Source: Novipirellula caenicola
GTDB taxonomy: Bacteria; Planctomycetota; Planctomycetia; Pirellulales; Pirellulaceae
NCBI RefSeq assembly: GCF_039545035.1
Contig: NZ_BAABRO010000014.1
Location: 62,001-126,000 of the forward strand
Length of the DNA stretch: 64,000 nucleotides
Direction: 5' to 3'
Of the stretch, positions 53,520 through 62,463 are shown one piece after another. The translations under genes and the position numbers were made by a program. Position 1 is the first letter of the stretch. The number at the start of each line of letters is the position of its first letter. The notes under the pieces were generated by a model. It saw only the letters and a list, made by a program, of their open reading frames with translations. It made no database searches and was not told where the DNA came from.

Positions 53520-54995
53520 TCATTCCGCTTTTTCGTCGGATCCCAACAATGCCTTGATCTCGGCGTGGATTTCTTTGGCTGCCGCCTCCCCGGCCCCCGT
53601 TTTGACGAATTGAACAACGCCATCACGATCGATCAGCACGACGTGTGGGATGCCTCGCACCCCATATTCGCTCGGCATCTCGCTCTCGTTGGGGGTCACC
53701 ATCACCGGATGCTGCAAATTGTGATGTTCCAAAAAGCGGGCAATCGCAAACCGTTCGGTCGGCGGGGGCACATCGTCCTTGGATCGTGCAGCCTGCGATT
53801 TTTCCTCGTCCCAGTCGAAATTGTAGTACTGCGTCACGCCGATGATCTCGAAGCCTTGCTCGCCGAATTCTTCACGCCACTGCCGCAAATGAGGGAACGT
53901 GGCGATGCAGGGGCCGCACCACATTGCCCAAAAATCTAACAGCACCACTTTGCCTTTGAGTGACGCTTGCGTGGTTTGCGATGCGTCGACCCAAGCGTCC
54001 ACATCCCACGGCGGCGCCGGTTTGCCAATCAAACTGTCGACCGGTTTCACCGCTGCGATCCGTTCCCGGTGCAGATCCAAACGGCGAAGTACCGCACGAA
54101 CGGAGGCATTTCGCACAGCGACCGATCCAAGTTTTTCTGCCACTTCCTTGATCCGCTCGGTCGTTGCATCGGGATCATCTTGACGCCACTGCGTGATCAT
54201 CAGGTACTGCGTCTCCGCATACTCGTTCTGGATCGCCGCCGATTCAGGGTAGGCGTCCATGGCCGCGGAGACGGTTTGGTCAAGCATCGTGATGTATTTT
54301 TCTCGCCATTGGTCGTTCTCGCGGTCCGCCGTCGTCAGACTTCGCAACATACGAAGCAACGCCTGCATCGTCTCTTCGTCAGCGCGTTCTGATTGTGTTG
54401 CTGAAACAAGTTTTTGCAAAACGGATTGCACGATGGCCCCCGCGTCATCCTGTTGATCGTCCGCGACCAAAAAATGGGCCTTCAAAACCACCAATTGGGA
54501 AAGCGGTAATAGAGCCGTTGGTTGATCCTGGCGTTTCTTGGATTGCAACGCTTCGATGCCACGATCGACGGCGGTTTGCAGCGGTTTGTCGTCACCCGAT
54601 TGCCTCACCATGTCTTGAATGCTCTGCACCGTCATCAAGATGCCGAACTGATTCGCAGGCTTGTCGCTATGGTCGCACTGGAATTCGAGCAACTTTTCGA
54701 ATTGCTCGGTTGCTTCCTTGTACTGTTGAGCTTCGATGAAACGCGTCGCGACGGCGTGCCGAAGTGTATTGAGATCCTCGGACTCGGGATCTTTGGCAAT
54801 GAGAGATTCGAGATACTGCGCGGCGTCAGCGAGATTTTCATCCATTCGCTCGCGTAAATCGTTCCACTGTTGGCGAAACGTGTCGACCGAATTGGCGTCG
54901 TCGGCATGTAATGAGCTGAAGTAAACGGAACCCACAGCCATCGCGATTATGATCACGGTCATTGTCGCATTCGTTTTGCGAAACGGTCTCATCAT
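53520..54995 (-). CDS. Exported TlpA-like thioredoxin-fold protein
   Basis: This is a 491-aa protein with an N-terminal hydrophobic segment (about residues 13-30) that is a signal or anchor. Residues 40-310 are helical with tetratricopeptide-like features (Tyr/Ala-rich repeats of 30-40 residues). From about 323 a TlpA/ResA-type thioredoxin domain begins (I-G-K-P-A-P-P-W), with the active site W-C-G-P-C at 359-363 and the cis-Pro region G-I-P-H-V near 455. It is likely a periplasmic thiol-disulphide reductase or reductant for c-type cytochrome maturation. The start at 54995 has aagga upstream; ATG 54992 is one codon later. It is the host gene flanking the tRNA. Confidence 0.9.
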   Translation of the reverse strand: MMRPFRKTNATMTVIIIAMAVGSVYFSSLHADDANSVDTFRQQWNDLRERMDENLADAAQYLESLIAKDPESEDLNTLRHAVATRFIEAQQYKEATEQFEKLLEFQCDHSDKPANQFGILMTVQSIQDMVRQSGDDKPLQTAVDRGIEALQSKKRQDQPTALLPLSQLVVLKAHFLVADDQQDDAGAIVQSVLQKLVSATQSERADEETMQALLRMLRSLTTADRENDQWREKYITMLDQTVSAAMDAYPESAAIQNEYAETQYLMITQWRQDDPDATTERIKEVAEKLGSVAVRNASVRAVLRRLDLHRERIAAVKPVDSLIGKPAPPWDVDAWVDASQTTQASLKGKVVLLDFWAMWCGPCIATFPHLRQWREEFGEQGFEIIGVTQYYNFDWDEEKSQAARSKDDVPPPTERFAIARFLEHHNLQHPVMVTPNESEMPSEYGVRGIPHVVLIDRDGVVQFVKTGAGEAAAKEIHAEIKALLGSDEKAE

Positions 54996-55258
54996 CCGGT
55001 CCTTGTTCGAGCGTGTCGTTTATCGGGGCCTGTTTCGATCAACTCGATGTCCATGATAACGGTCAGCGATGCCGAGAATCAGACGGTTGCTCGGAAATTT
55101 CGCTTGGATGGCCTTTTTTGCCGTCGCCGATGGACGTGCCCCGTTGGGCATCGTGATGCGATCCAGTATCGTGTGTCTTGGGGGTTGCTGGACAACACTC
55201 CTGTTAGCAGTGAACCCGTCCCGCCTTTGCCTCTTTGTTATTTGTTCGAGCGATCCCG

Positions 55259-55618
55259 ATGCACGAGAAACATGAACCGTTGCCGATACCAGCGGCAGCG
55301 GAGAAGGATCCTAAAGCGATCGAGATGTTTCGTGGATGGATCGCCGACGGTGCGCTGCACTGCGAAGTGAACGTGGGGCATTGGCACAAGACCACCAACA
55401 CTGACGAACGCCAAGCATGGGGCGTGATTCTCGCCGACTTGGCACGCCAAATCGCTAAGTCGCTTGAGGAGGCGACGGGAATGGATCAAAACATCTCGTT
55501 GCCGTTGATCCTGCAATCCTTTGCCGCCGATTTCGAAGCCCCTGAATCGGAACAAGCTGAAGCCGAACAAGGCGAAGCGAACGAATCCGAATCCGCGGAC
55601 GAATCTGAAGAGTCCTAG
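55259..55618 (+). CDS. DUF5076 domain protein
   Basis: This is a 119-aa cytoplasmic protein. The pattern L-P-I-P-A-A-A-E-K-D-P-K-A-I-E-M near the start, then W-I-A-D-G-A-L-H-C-E-V and W-G-V-I-L-A-D-L-A-R-Q-I-A, matches my knowledge of the DUF5076 family of small planctomycete and proteobacterial proteins. The last 30 residues are an acidic Glu/Ala/Ser tail. Function is unknown. The frame is open to 55235 but the ATG at 55259 gives the family start. It is monocistronic and followed by a dispersed repeat. Confidence 0.75.
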   Translation: MHEKHEPLPIPAAAEKDPKAIEMFRGWIADGALHCEVNVGHWHKTTNTDERQAWGVILADLARQIAKSLEEATGMDQNISLPLILQSFAADFEAPESEQAEAEQGEANESESADESEES

Positions 55619-55652
55619 TGCTTCGTCAGGCCAACCGATAACCGCGGCGACC

Positions 55653-55830
55653 GTAGCGGAAGTCGTCAACGGCCTGTTGATTGACTGAGCCGCTGACGCG
55701 TCAGCGGCCGGGTCCCGCGCGCTACCCGGTGCCTTACGGCCCACGGCTCACTGTTGCGATTTGCATTTCGATTAAATCAACAAGTCGTCAACGGCCTGTT
55801 GATTCACTGAGCCGCTGGCGCGGGGCCCGT
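55653..55830. repeat. Dispersed palindromic repeat, two partial copies
   Basis: The block gtcgtcaacggcctgttgatt followed by actgagccgct occurs at 55662 and again at 55785. Between them lie an inverted tgagccgct...cggctca pair, gacgcgtcagcggccgggtc, and an aaatcaacaagtcg end. These sequences belong to the same family as the element at 25010 and the tandem arrays. Confidence 0.7.
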
Positions 55831-55961
55831 GCGGTTGCGGCGAGTAAAACGTTTGAAATTGACCGGGCGGCTCACGCCGCTCCGCTATAAAAACTACCCG
55901 TCTAACGCCAAAGTAAAAGGCTAATCACCCATCACGCTGGACACCAAAGAGCGAAGCGACA

Positions 55962-56675
55962 TTAAAGACCGAAGTCGTGGAATCCGTTGTCTTGGAAGCG
56001 TACCATCAACCGGATCAGTCCCGCTTGATTCTCGACCCCTAGCTTTCGCATGCCCGAGTTGCGTCGATTTTCGATCGTTTTGTCCGAGACATCCAGGATT
56101 TTTGCCATGTCCTTGACCGATTCCCCTTTGGCGACCAACACGGCGACTTTCTTTTCGCGATCATCCAGTCGCACAAACTGTTCCCAAACACGGGCAAGGT
56201 CCAGTAGGCGCAATGCTCCGGGGTTCTCGGTTTGCACTTCGACAATCCGCGTCACTCCCAAAATGGCAGCGCGAGTGTGACCGCTGCCCAGCAACGATCG
56301 TTTGATGGTTCGCAACAGCAGCATGCGTCCGTGTTGATCGCGGCCAAGGTGCTCAAAGTCCACGCTGGTGCAGCCTTGGACAATCAATGCATCCGAGCTC
56401 GCCGCGACCGGCTTGATCGTTTCGTTTAAGAAGTCGGAACTGAACCGTCCGACCGAGCTGACATTACCTGAAAACGTGTGCTCATAGGCCTTGTTCACCG
56501 CCAACATCTGCCCGTCAGCCGATTTGATATAGATGGGATCATGCCAAGAATCAATCAACGGATTCAGGGGGTTACGAGAGCGGATGGCTCCCACTAAATC
56601 CTTCACAAGCTGCCCAACTTCGGCTTGAAAAGAGGTCTCGTTAATGGTTGGAATCATTGTGCTTGATGTTGGCAT
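55962..56675 (-). CDS. PAS-LuxR type transcriptional regulator
   Basis: This is a 237-aa protein. A PAS-like sensor domain occupies about residues 40-150 (phrases D-P-I-Y-I-K-S-A-D-G-Q-M-L-A-V-N-K-A-Y near 48). A LuxR/GerE helix-turn-helix follows at about 170-230 (L-D-D-R-E-K-K-V-A-V-L-V-A-K-G-E-S-V-K-D-M-A near 175 and D-K-T-I-E-N-R-R-N near 200). There is no response-regulator receiver domain, so the PAS domain presumably senses a small ligand or redox state. I use ATG 56675; the frame extends to 56729 but gives a hydrophobic N-terminus unlike the family. Target genes are unknown; the next gene leftward is convergent at a distance. Confidence 0.82.
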   Translation of the reverse strand: MPTSSTMIPTINETSFQAEVGQLVKDLVGAIRSRNPLNPLIDSWHDPIYIKSADGQMLAVNKAYEHTFSGNVSSVGRFSSDFLNETIKPVAASSDALIVQGCTSVDFEHLGRDQHGRMLLLRTIKRSLLGSGHTRAAILGVTRIVEVQTENPGALRLLDLARVWEQFVRLDDREKKVAVLVAKGESVKDMAKILDVSDKTIENRRNSGMRKLGVENQAGLIRLMVRFQDNGFHDFGL

Positions 56676-57247
56676 CAGACTGTCTCGTTTAACGAAAAAT
56701 AAAAAAAGTAAACAGATAAGAAGATGCAACGAGTCGCTAGCATTGTTTGCCTTCCATCAAAGGCTAGACATCGGACCCGCGATCAGTTTTCACTCCACCT
56801 GGGCTGCCAAACCGCACAGTGGCGTTGAAACTCCCTTTGCACAAGGGTGACGCGTTTCTTGCGTCCCCTGTGCTCTAAGTATCGCACAATTGGGTTCGGC
56901 TATAAGATAATTTTTTCCATATACAGAAAAATGCGGGTTCGCGCATCCTGGCATTTTCCGCCAAAAAGAAGACCTCAAAGTGGGCTGCGATACAGAAAAT
57001 GCCCTAAAAACAGTGGTAAACGGGCCGCCAAGTGGCGTGCCACAAGCGGGGGATCACGTTGTGAAGGGTTCGCGAGGCCACGATGAAGATTGGGAGAAAA
57101 TCTTCGGTTCTACGATGACAAAGCTCATTGGCATTCGTCTTGTAGAAGAAATAACGTGAAACGATGACGCATCGTTGGCCCTACTGCGGTCGCGTCTTCG
57201 GATTACCGATGACCGACAAGGGAAACGATGGTTACTTTCGCTAAGCC
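56676..57247. other. Intergenic region without a recognisable gene
   Basis: These 572 bp lie upstream of the PAS-LuxR gene and downstream of the DUF1501 gene. I see no gene. A short direct repeat (atacagaaaa followed by atgc or tgcc) is present near 56920 and 56991, in an AT-rich background that may hold the PAS-LuxR promoter. Confidence 0.45.
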
Positions 57248-58552
57248 TCAAGCAAACAGTTTTGCGATCGGTTTGCCGTTGTCCGTGACGGGGACGGGAC
57301 GGTCGCCGTCGTACAGGTATTTGCCATAGTCGATACCGACGGCTGCGCAGATGGTGGCGAAGAAATCGGGGACACTGACCGGATCAGCGACGATCTTTTT
57401 GCTCAGTTCGTCGGTTTCGCCGTAGGCACCGCAGTGGTTTAGCCCGCCACCGGCCAACACACACGAGAACGCTCGGCCTTGATGTCCCCGACCGCCAGCG
57501 CTGTCGAATTCAGGTGGACGTCCAAACTCGGTCGTGATCACGATCAACGTCTTGTCGAGCAACCGTTTTTCTTGCAAATCGATGATCAATGCGGAAACTG
57601 CCGTGTCGAGTTCGCGGATCAATTCGTGTTGGTTCAAGATGCCTTCGTTGTGAACGTCCCAGCCTGCGCCGTTGAGGAAATTCAAGTTGTGCGAGACTTC
57701 GATGAAGCGCACGCCACGCTCGACTAAGCGGCGACTTAGTAGACATCGCTGCCCGAATTCGCCGCCGTATCGGTTCCGCAGTCGATCGGGTTCGCGGCCA
57801 AGTTCAAAGACGCGATTGAAATCGGGGCCGCTCAATTGCAAACTCTGCTTGATTGCGTCGTCGTAATCACGCACACGACGATCGGTGATCGCAGCGTCGT
57901 TCGTTCCGATGCTGGCAAGAAAACGTTCACGACGTGATTGTCGCTGCTCCGTGATCTCGGCGGGCCGCGACAGTCCAGCCGGGCCTTGGCTGGTGTCGGT
58001 CAGATACAGATAACCACTGTTGGCGCCGAGGAATCCAGGGCCGCGTGTCACATTCGGATAGCCAATCAACACGTATGGCGGTGCGTCTTCGGCGGCAGCA
58101 CCGCGTTGATTGGCAACAATCGAACCGATCGATGGATACAAGACGGTTCCTGTCACCGCGCGACCGGTGTGCATGCGATTGGTCGCGGCGGCATGTTCAT
58201 CGATCACTTCGTGGTGGACCGAACGCACCGCGGTGACGCGATCCATCAGCGGTGCAAGCTGTTGAAGATGTTCGCAGACTTGAACACCAGGCACGGCGGT
58301 GTCGACGGCGGGGTAATACGAGCCCGCTTTCCTCGCGGCCGGATCGCCTTGTCGTTTCGGATCAAAGGTATCGATTTGCCCCATTCCTCCCCCAAGCCAA
58401 ATCGAAATCACATGCTCCGCCTTGCCTTGGATCAGGGGGCTCGCCGAGGATGCGGACGCGGCGCGAGGCAACATCATTCCGCCTGCGGCTGCGGCCATTG
58501 CGGCAAGACTATGACGACGACTAAGGCACAGTGAGGATTGATCGGAATTCAT
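57248..58552 (-). CDS. DUF1501 family exported protein
   Basis: This is a 434-aa protein with a twin-arginine-like signal ([15 protein letters not shown], residues 11-25). The mature part has [16 protein letters not shown] near 52, V-D-A-T-like and G-R-D-H-like family segments, and [11 protein letters not shown] near 350, which place it in DUF1501, a sulfatase/phosphatase-like fold. In planctomycetes DUF1501 genes almost always follow a DUF1549/DUF1553 cytochrome gene, as here with a gap of 192 nt. Together they are thought to act in periplasmic degradation of complex polymers; the exact reaction is not established. Confidence 0.9.
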   Translation of the reverse strand: MNSDQSSLCLSRRHSLAAMAAAAGGMMLPRAASASSASPLIQGKAEHVISIWLGGGMGQIDTFDPKRQGDPAARKAGSYYPAVDTAVPGVQVCEHLQQLAPLMDRVTAVRSVHHEVIDEHAAATNRMHTGRAVTGTVLYPSIGSIVANQRGAAAEDAPPYVLIGYPNVTRGPGFLGANSGYLYLTDTSQGPAGLSRPAEITEQRQSRRERFLASIGTNDAAITDRRVRDYDDAIKQSLQLSGPDFNRVFELGREPDRLRNRYGGEFGQRCLLSRRLVERGVRFIEVSHNLNFLNGAGWDVHNEGILNQHELIRELDTAVSALIIDLQEKRLLDKTLIVITTEFGRPPEFDSAGGRGHQGRAFSCVLAGGGLNHCGAYGETDELSKKIVADPVSVPDFFATICAAVGIDYGKYLYDGDRPVPVTDNGKPIAKLFA

Positions 58553-58744
58553 AGCAGGGTCAACGTTTGGAGGTGTGTTTCAGGCGGGATGAAATTGGCG
58601 AAAGAGGAAACGTTTCGGTACGAGGGGCGTCGAGCGTCCAAAAAAATCACAACCCGACATTAGGGGACTTTTAAATAATGGGCATTGGGGCAACCGAAAA
58701 ATTGGGGCGGGCGGCGTGTACCTTGGCAGAATTCTGATCCAGCA

Positions 58745-61700
58745 TCATGGTACCCAGACAAATTCACGGTGGTTGATCAGACTCCAAACAAAGTCTTCGT
58801 AAACGGCACGCCAATTGGCTTCGAGTCGCGGATCCGCAGGCGGTCCTAGGCTGACGCGACGTTCCAATTCCTGTTGAATTGTATTGGTCTCGGGACGCAG
58901 ATGGTTAAACCACGTGACTTGCGGAAGCGGTGGTAAAGGTTCGGGATTCTTGATTTGGTCTTCCGCGACGATGCGTTGTTGGAATCCAACGCTTAATTCG
59001 CTGACAAACGCGAGTCGTTCTTGGGGGGTGGGTAGCCGGCACAGGAATCGCAAAAACATTGTGTCGACCAGCGATTGCGGCGAGGAAGCTTCGATCGCAA
59101 GTTGGCTCAAGTCGCTGTCGACCGAAGCACGGCTAAGTGAAATGGCAAGCGTGCCGTTGGACAGGATCCCTGGTTGCAGCACGTTGGGGGCGGTGTCGCG
59201 AACGCTGATCGGTTTCTGACGCGATCCGTTCCATCCAAACGCTTGCAACACGTCGGTGACGGCTCGAGCACTCGGTAGCGACAAACTGGGGCGATCACGT
59301 TCGTTGTTCAAACTGGCAAACATCCATGCTCGTTTGGGCACTCCTAAGGATTGTCGTTTGCCAATGGGGCGTTGGCCGTCATGGACGAACGTCAATTCCT
59401 CGACATTCATCTCGCTGCCACAGGCAACGTGCAGCGAATCCACGATCTGTTCAGCGGTCAATCGCCGTCGATCGGGCGCGTTGAAGAAACGTTGTTCGGC
59501 GTCGGCGATCAAGTTCTGTCCGGTTGCCTCGCGTTGGTACGATTGAGAGGTCATGATCTGCCGCATCACGACTCGCAGGTCATAACCGCTGCTAACCCAT
59601 TGGTGCACCATCCAGTCGAGTAGTTCAGGGTGGCTGGGGGTTTGACCTTCCCAATCGCTGACCGGTTCGACGATTCCACATCCCATCAATTGCTTCCAAA
59701 CGCGATTGACCATCACGCGTCCGAAGCGGCGGTTTTGCGGAGCGGTGATCAGCACGGCTAATCGTTCGCGAGTATCGCTCGGGTTGATCATCAACAAATT
59801 GATTTGTTCGTTGTCAGTCATCCCGATCAAACTGCCAAGCGGCCACTCCGGAGCGATCGATTCATTTGGTTTCAGCGTGACTCGGATCAGCGATTCACGC
59901 CCCTTCTTTTCAAAGAACGCATCGGGAACGCGGCTGGTTTTGGGGACTTGAACCGGTTTCCGCTCTAACATTGCCGACAGCGAATACAAGTCACGTTGCG
60001 ACGTCGAGTGGTAGGGGGAATCGTGACAACGGGCACACTGCAATTCGACACCCAAGAATGCACCGGCCAAAATGTTTGCCTTTTCGGCATAGGGAGCATC
60101 GCTTTCACCGGACAACCGAAATCCTGCGCTGCCGCCGGTGTCGGGACTGCCTCGCATCATGATCAGTTCGGTGATCATTCGATCCATCGGTTTGTTGTCA
60201 CGCAGTGAATCGTACAAAAACCAACGGAATGGTCCGGTGCTGCCCATCGACTGATTCAACAGCGTCGGGTTCTCGGCCAACAAGTCTTGCCACAGGCTGA
60301 CCCAATGGTCTGCAGTTCGTTCGTCGTCTAGCAAGTTGTCGATCAACCGTTCGCGTTTGTTAGGGCGAGCATCTCGCAAGAAAGATTCGGCTTCGGTCAA
60401 TGTCGGTGGTACGCCGATGGTGTCCAAGTAGACGCGGCGAAGAAACGCTTCGTCGGTGACGACCGCCGGTGGCGACAACGCCACGGCGTCGACCGCGGGC
60501 GCCGGCCACGCGGCTCCGTCACGAATCCACTGTTCCAGCGTACCAATTTGTTCGTCGCTCAAGCCTGTTTCGGTGGGCGGCATCGCACCGCTACGAATTT
60601 GTGAGATCAATTCGCTCGCATCAGGATCGCCGGGGACCACCGCAGGGGCTTCCGACTCGCCTGCCTGCAACGCGGCGTCACGCGAGTTTAGTTTCAATCC
60701 GCCCTTGTCCTTTTCGCCGTGACAGCGAAAACATTGCTCGCGAAGAATCGGCAGCACGCGACGATAAAAGTGTTCGGTGACTTTGCTGTCGCTTTTCGCG
60801 GATGCGTCGATAGCGGATTGGATCTTGTGCGTGATAAAAGCATCGACCGGGTGTGGCGAGGAATCGCCGTGGTTCGTGGGAACCGGCGGAGCCGGATGAT
60901 TGACGGCCCACTCGCCGGCCGCTTGATGTCGCATGTCCCAGTACGCGTCTTGTGATGCGGCGGCGGTGCGACGTGAAGCGTCATCGATGGCGATCATTTG
61001 GTCGGCCATTTGATCCAGCAGCGGTTCCACTTCTGCATCGGTCAACGACACGATGTCGGCGTGTTTCGGCGTCAACAGATCGAACGAATGACCGTCGGCG
61101 GTTTGCACCGCGACGCAGGCTTCACCCGTTTCGGTACGTTGGTTCTTGCCCCCCACGGCTAATTCGAGCACGACTCGATGCGTTGATCCCGCTTGGTTGT
61201 TGGTTTTGGGAATCGACCATTCCGCAAACACTTCTTGTTGGTGGTAGCCGTGCGGACGCACGCCGGGCAGCGGTGGTTCGGCGACGGGGGTGACCGGTTG
61301 TTCGCCGTCGGGCGATCGACGAGTGACTGGTTTGGTGCGAGCGACAACCTCGCCGTCGATCCACAATCGCCCCATCCCTCGCGCACGCATCACCAGCCGA
61401 TGGCTTCCTGGTTTGAACTGAACATCCGCGGCCATTCGCAACAGCACCGGTTCTCGCCAAGCATCGCGGATTCCCCACGAGTCGTAACGGATGGGCAACC
61501 GATCGATGAGGAAGGCGTCGCTGAACCAACGCATCGCCTCGGTCGGCCATGACTCGTTGTCCATGATCCAGCGAGTTTCCGTTGGCAGCCCTTCGGCGAG
61601 CGTGACCAGCACACGGCCGGGGGGAATTTCGCCCAGTTCAGGCATCGTTTCGGCAGCCAATTTTGGCTTCGTTTCTTCGCCTACTCGGCGAAACCGCGAC

Positions 61701-62461
61701 GCCATCATTGAATCGTCTGCCAACCCACGAAACACCGCCACGTTGTCCAGCAGCCCGACGAAGCGGTTCCCGGAATTGGCGGATCCGATCCAAACCTGAT
61801 CATCATCAACGATCGGAGGCTCGGTGGTTTTACCCCCCATGCCCCAATCGCCACCGGTCGGTTTGCCATCGATCCATCCGCGGATCGAATCGGGTTCGCC
61901 AAAGCGATACGTCACCGCGACGTGATGCCAAGTGTTCTCGGCGGTGAAGGAAGCGGTGGAAGTCCAGCGATGCCAATGGGCGTCGCTTTGCGTACGTTTG
62001 GTGGCGAACAAAAACCCGACTCGCATCCCGTCGCCTACCCGTTGGACACGCATCGCCCAGTTTTGATTGTCTTTGGCAAAACGAGGATGCCCGGTGCGTC
62101 CTTTGCTAACAACATAGATTGGCGTGTTGTGTGAGGGATTTCCGATCTTGATCCATGCCTCCAGCGTGATTGCGTCGCCGTTGGTAAAGTCAAAATCACT
62201 CTGTTGGGCTGGATCATCGATCGACAGATAACCACCGGAATCGCCCAGCCGAATCGCGGTATTGTTGCTTTGAAAATCAGGGTAGACCGGAGGCCGCGGG
62301 CCGGCTTGATCACGTTGTACCGAACCATGCGTGTGGAACGAATGTGTCGCTTCGGTGGCAAAGTCCCAATCGGCCACCAGCACCGGTTCCTCGGCTGCAG
62401 CTATCGAATTACAGGTCAGCAGCAATAGCAAACAGGTCAGCAATTTCGAGACGTTCATCAT
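58745..62461 (-). CDS. LamG plus Planctomycete cytochrome, DUF1549 and DUF1553 protein
   Basis: This is a 1238-aa exported protein. After a signal sequence (residues 1-22) comes a LamG/concanavalin-like domain (about 28-260; I-T-L-E-A-W-I-K near 98). A beta-rich region follows to about 460. A PSCyt1 c-type cytochrome motif C-F-R-C-H lies at 577-581, with a later G-A-M-P-P axial-ligand region near 635. DUF1549 (about 665-870) and DUF1553 (about 920-1190, with N-R-V-W-K-Q-L-M-G-x-G near 955) complete it. This domain order is peculiar to Planctomycetes and linked to polysaccharide or sulphated polymer breakdown with electron transfer. It ends 192 nt before DUF1501 and starts 2 nt after the FecR gene. 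Confidence 0.93.
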   Translation of the reverse strand: MMNVSKLLTCLLLLLTCNSIAAAEEPVLVADWDFATEATHSFHTHGSVQRDQAGPRPPVYPDFQSNNTAIRLGDSGGYLSIDDPAQQSDFDFTNGDAITLEAWIKIGNPSHNTPIYVVSKGRTGHPRFAKDNQNWAMRVQRVGDGMRVGFLFATKRTQSDAHWHRWTSTASFTAENTWHHVAVTYRFGEPDSIRGWIDGKPTGGDWGMGGKTTEPPIVDDDQVWIGSANSGNRFVGLLDNVAVFRGLADDSMMASRFRRVGEETKPKLAAETMPELGEIPPGRVLVTLAEGLPTETRWIMDNESWPTEAMRWFSDAFLIDRLPIRYDSWGIRDAWREPVLLRMAADVQFKPGSHRLVMRARGMGRLWIDGEVVARTKPVTRRSPDGEQPVTPVAEPPLPGVRPHGYHQQEVFAEWSIPKTNNQAGSTHRVVLELAVGGKNQRTETGEACVAVQTADGHSFDLLTPKHADIVSLTDAEVEPLLDQMADQMIAIDDASRRTAAASQDAYWDMRHQAAGEWAVNHPAPPVPTNHGDSSPHPVDAFITHKIQSAIDASAKSDSKVTEHFYRRVLPILREQCFRCHGEKDKGGLKLNSRDAALQAGESEAPAVVPGDPDASELISQIRSGAMPPTETGLSDEQIGTLEQWIRDGAAWPAPAVDAVALSPPAVVTDEAFLRRVYLDTIGVPPTLTEAESFLRDARPNKRERLIDNLLDDERTADHWVSLWQDLLAENPTLLNQSMGSTGPFRWFLYDSLRDNKPMDRMITELIMMRGSPDTGGSAGFRLSGESDAPYAEKANILAGAFLGVELQCARCHDSPYHSTSQRDLYSLSAMLERKPVQVPKTSRVPDAFFEKKGRESLIRVTLKPNESIAPEWPLGSLIGMTDNEQINLLMINPSDTRERLAVLITAPQNRRFGRVMVNRVWKQLMGCGIVEPVSDWEGQTPSHPELLDWMVHQWVSSGYDLRVVMRQIMTSQSYQREATGQNLIADAEQRFFNAPDRRRLTAEQIVDSLHVACGSEMNVEELTFVHDGQRPIGKRQSLGVPKRAWMFASLNNERDRPSLSLPSARAVTDVLQAFGWNGSRQKPISVRDTAPNVLQPGILSNGTLAISLSRASVDSDLSQLAIEASSPQSLVDTMFLRFLCRLPTPQERLAFVSELSVGFQQRIVAEDQIKNPEPLPPLPQVTWFNHLRPETNTIQQELERRVSLGPPADPRLEANWRAVYEDFVWSLINHREFVWVP

Positions 62462-62463
62462 GA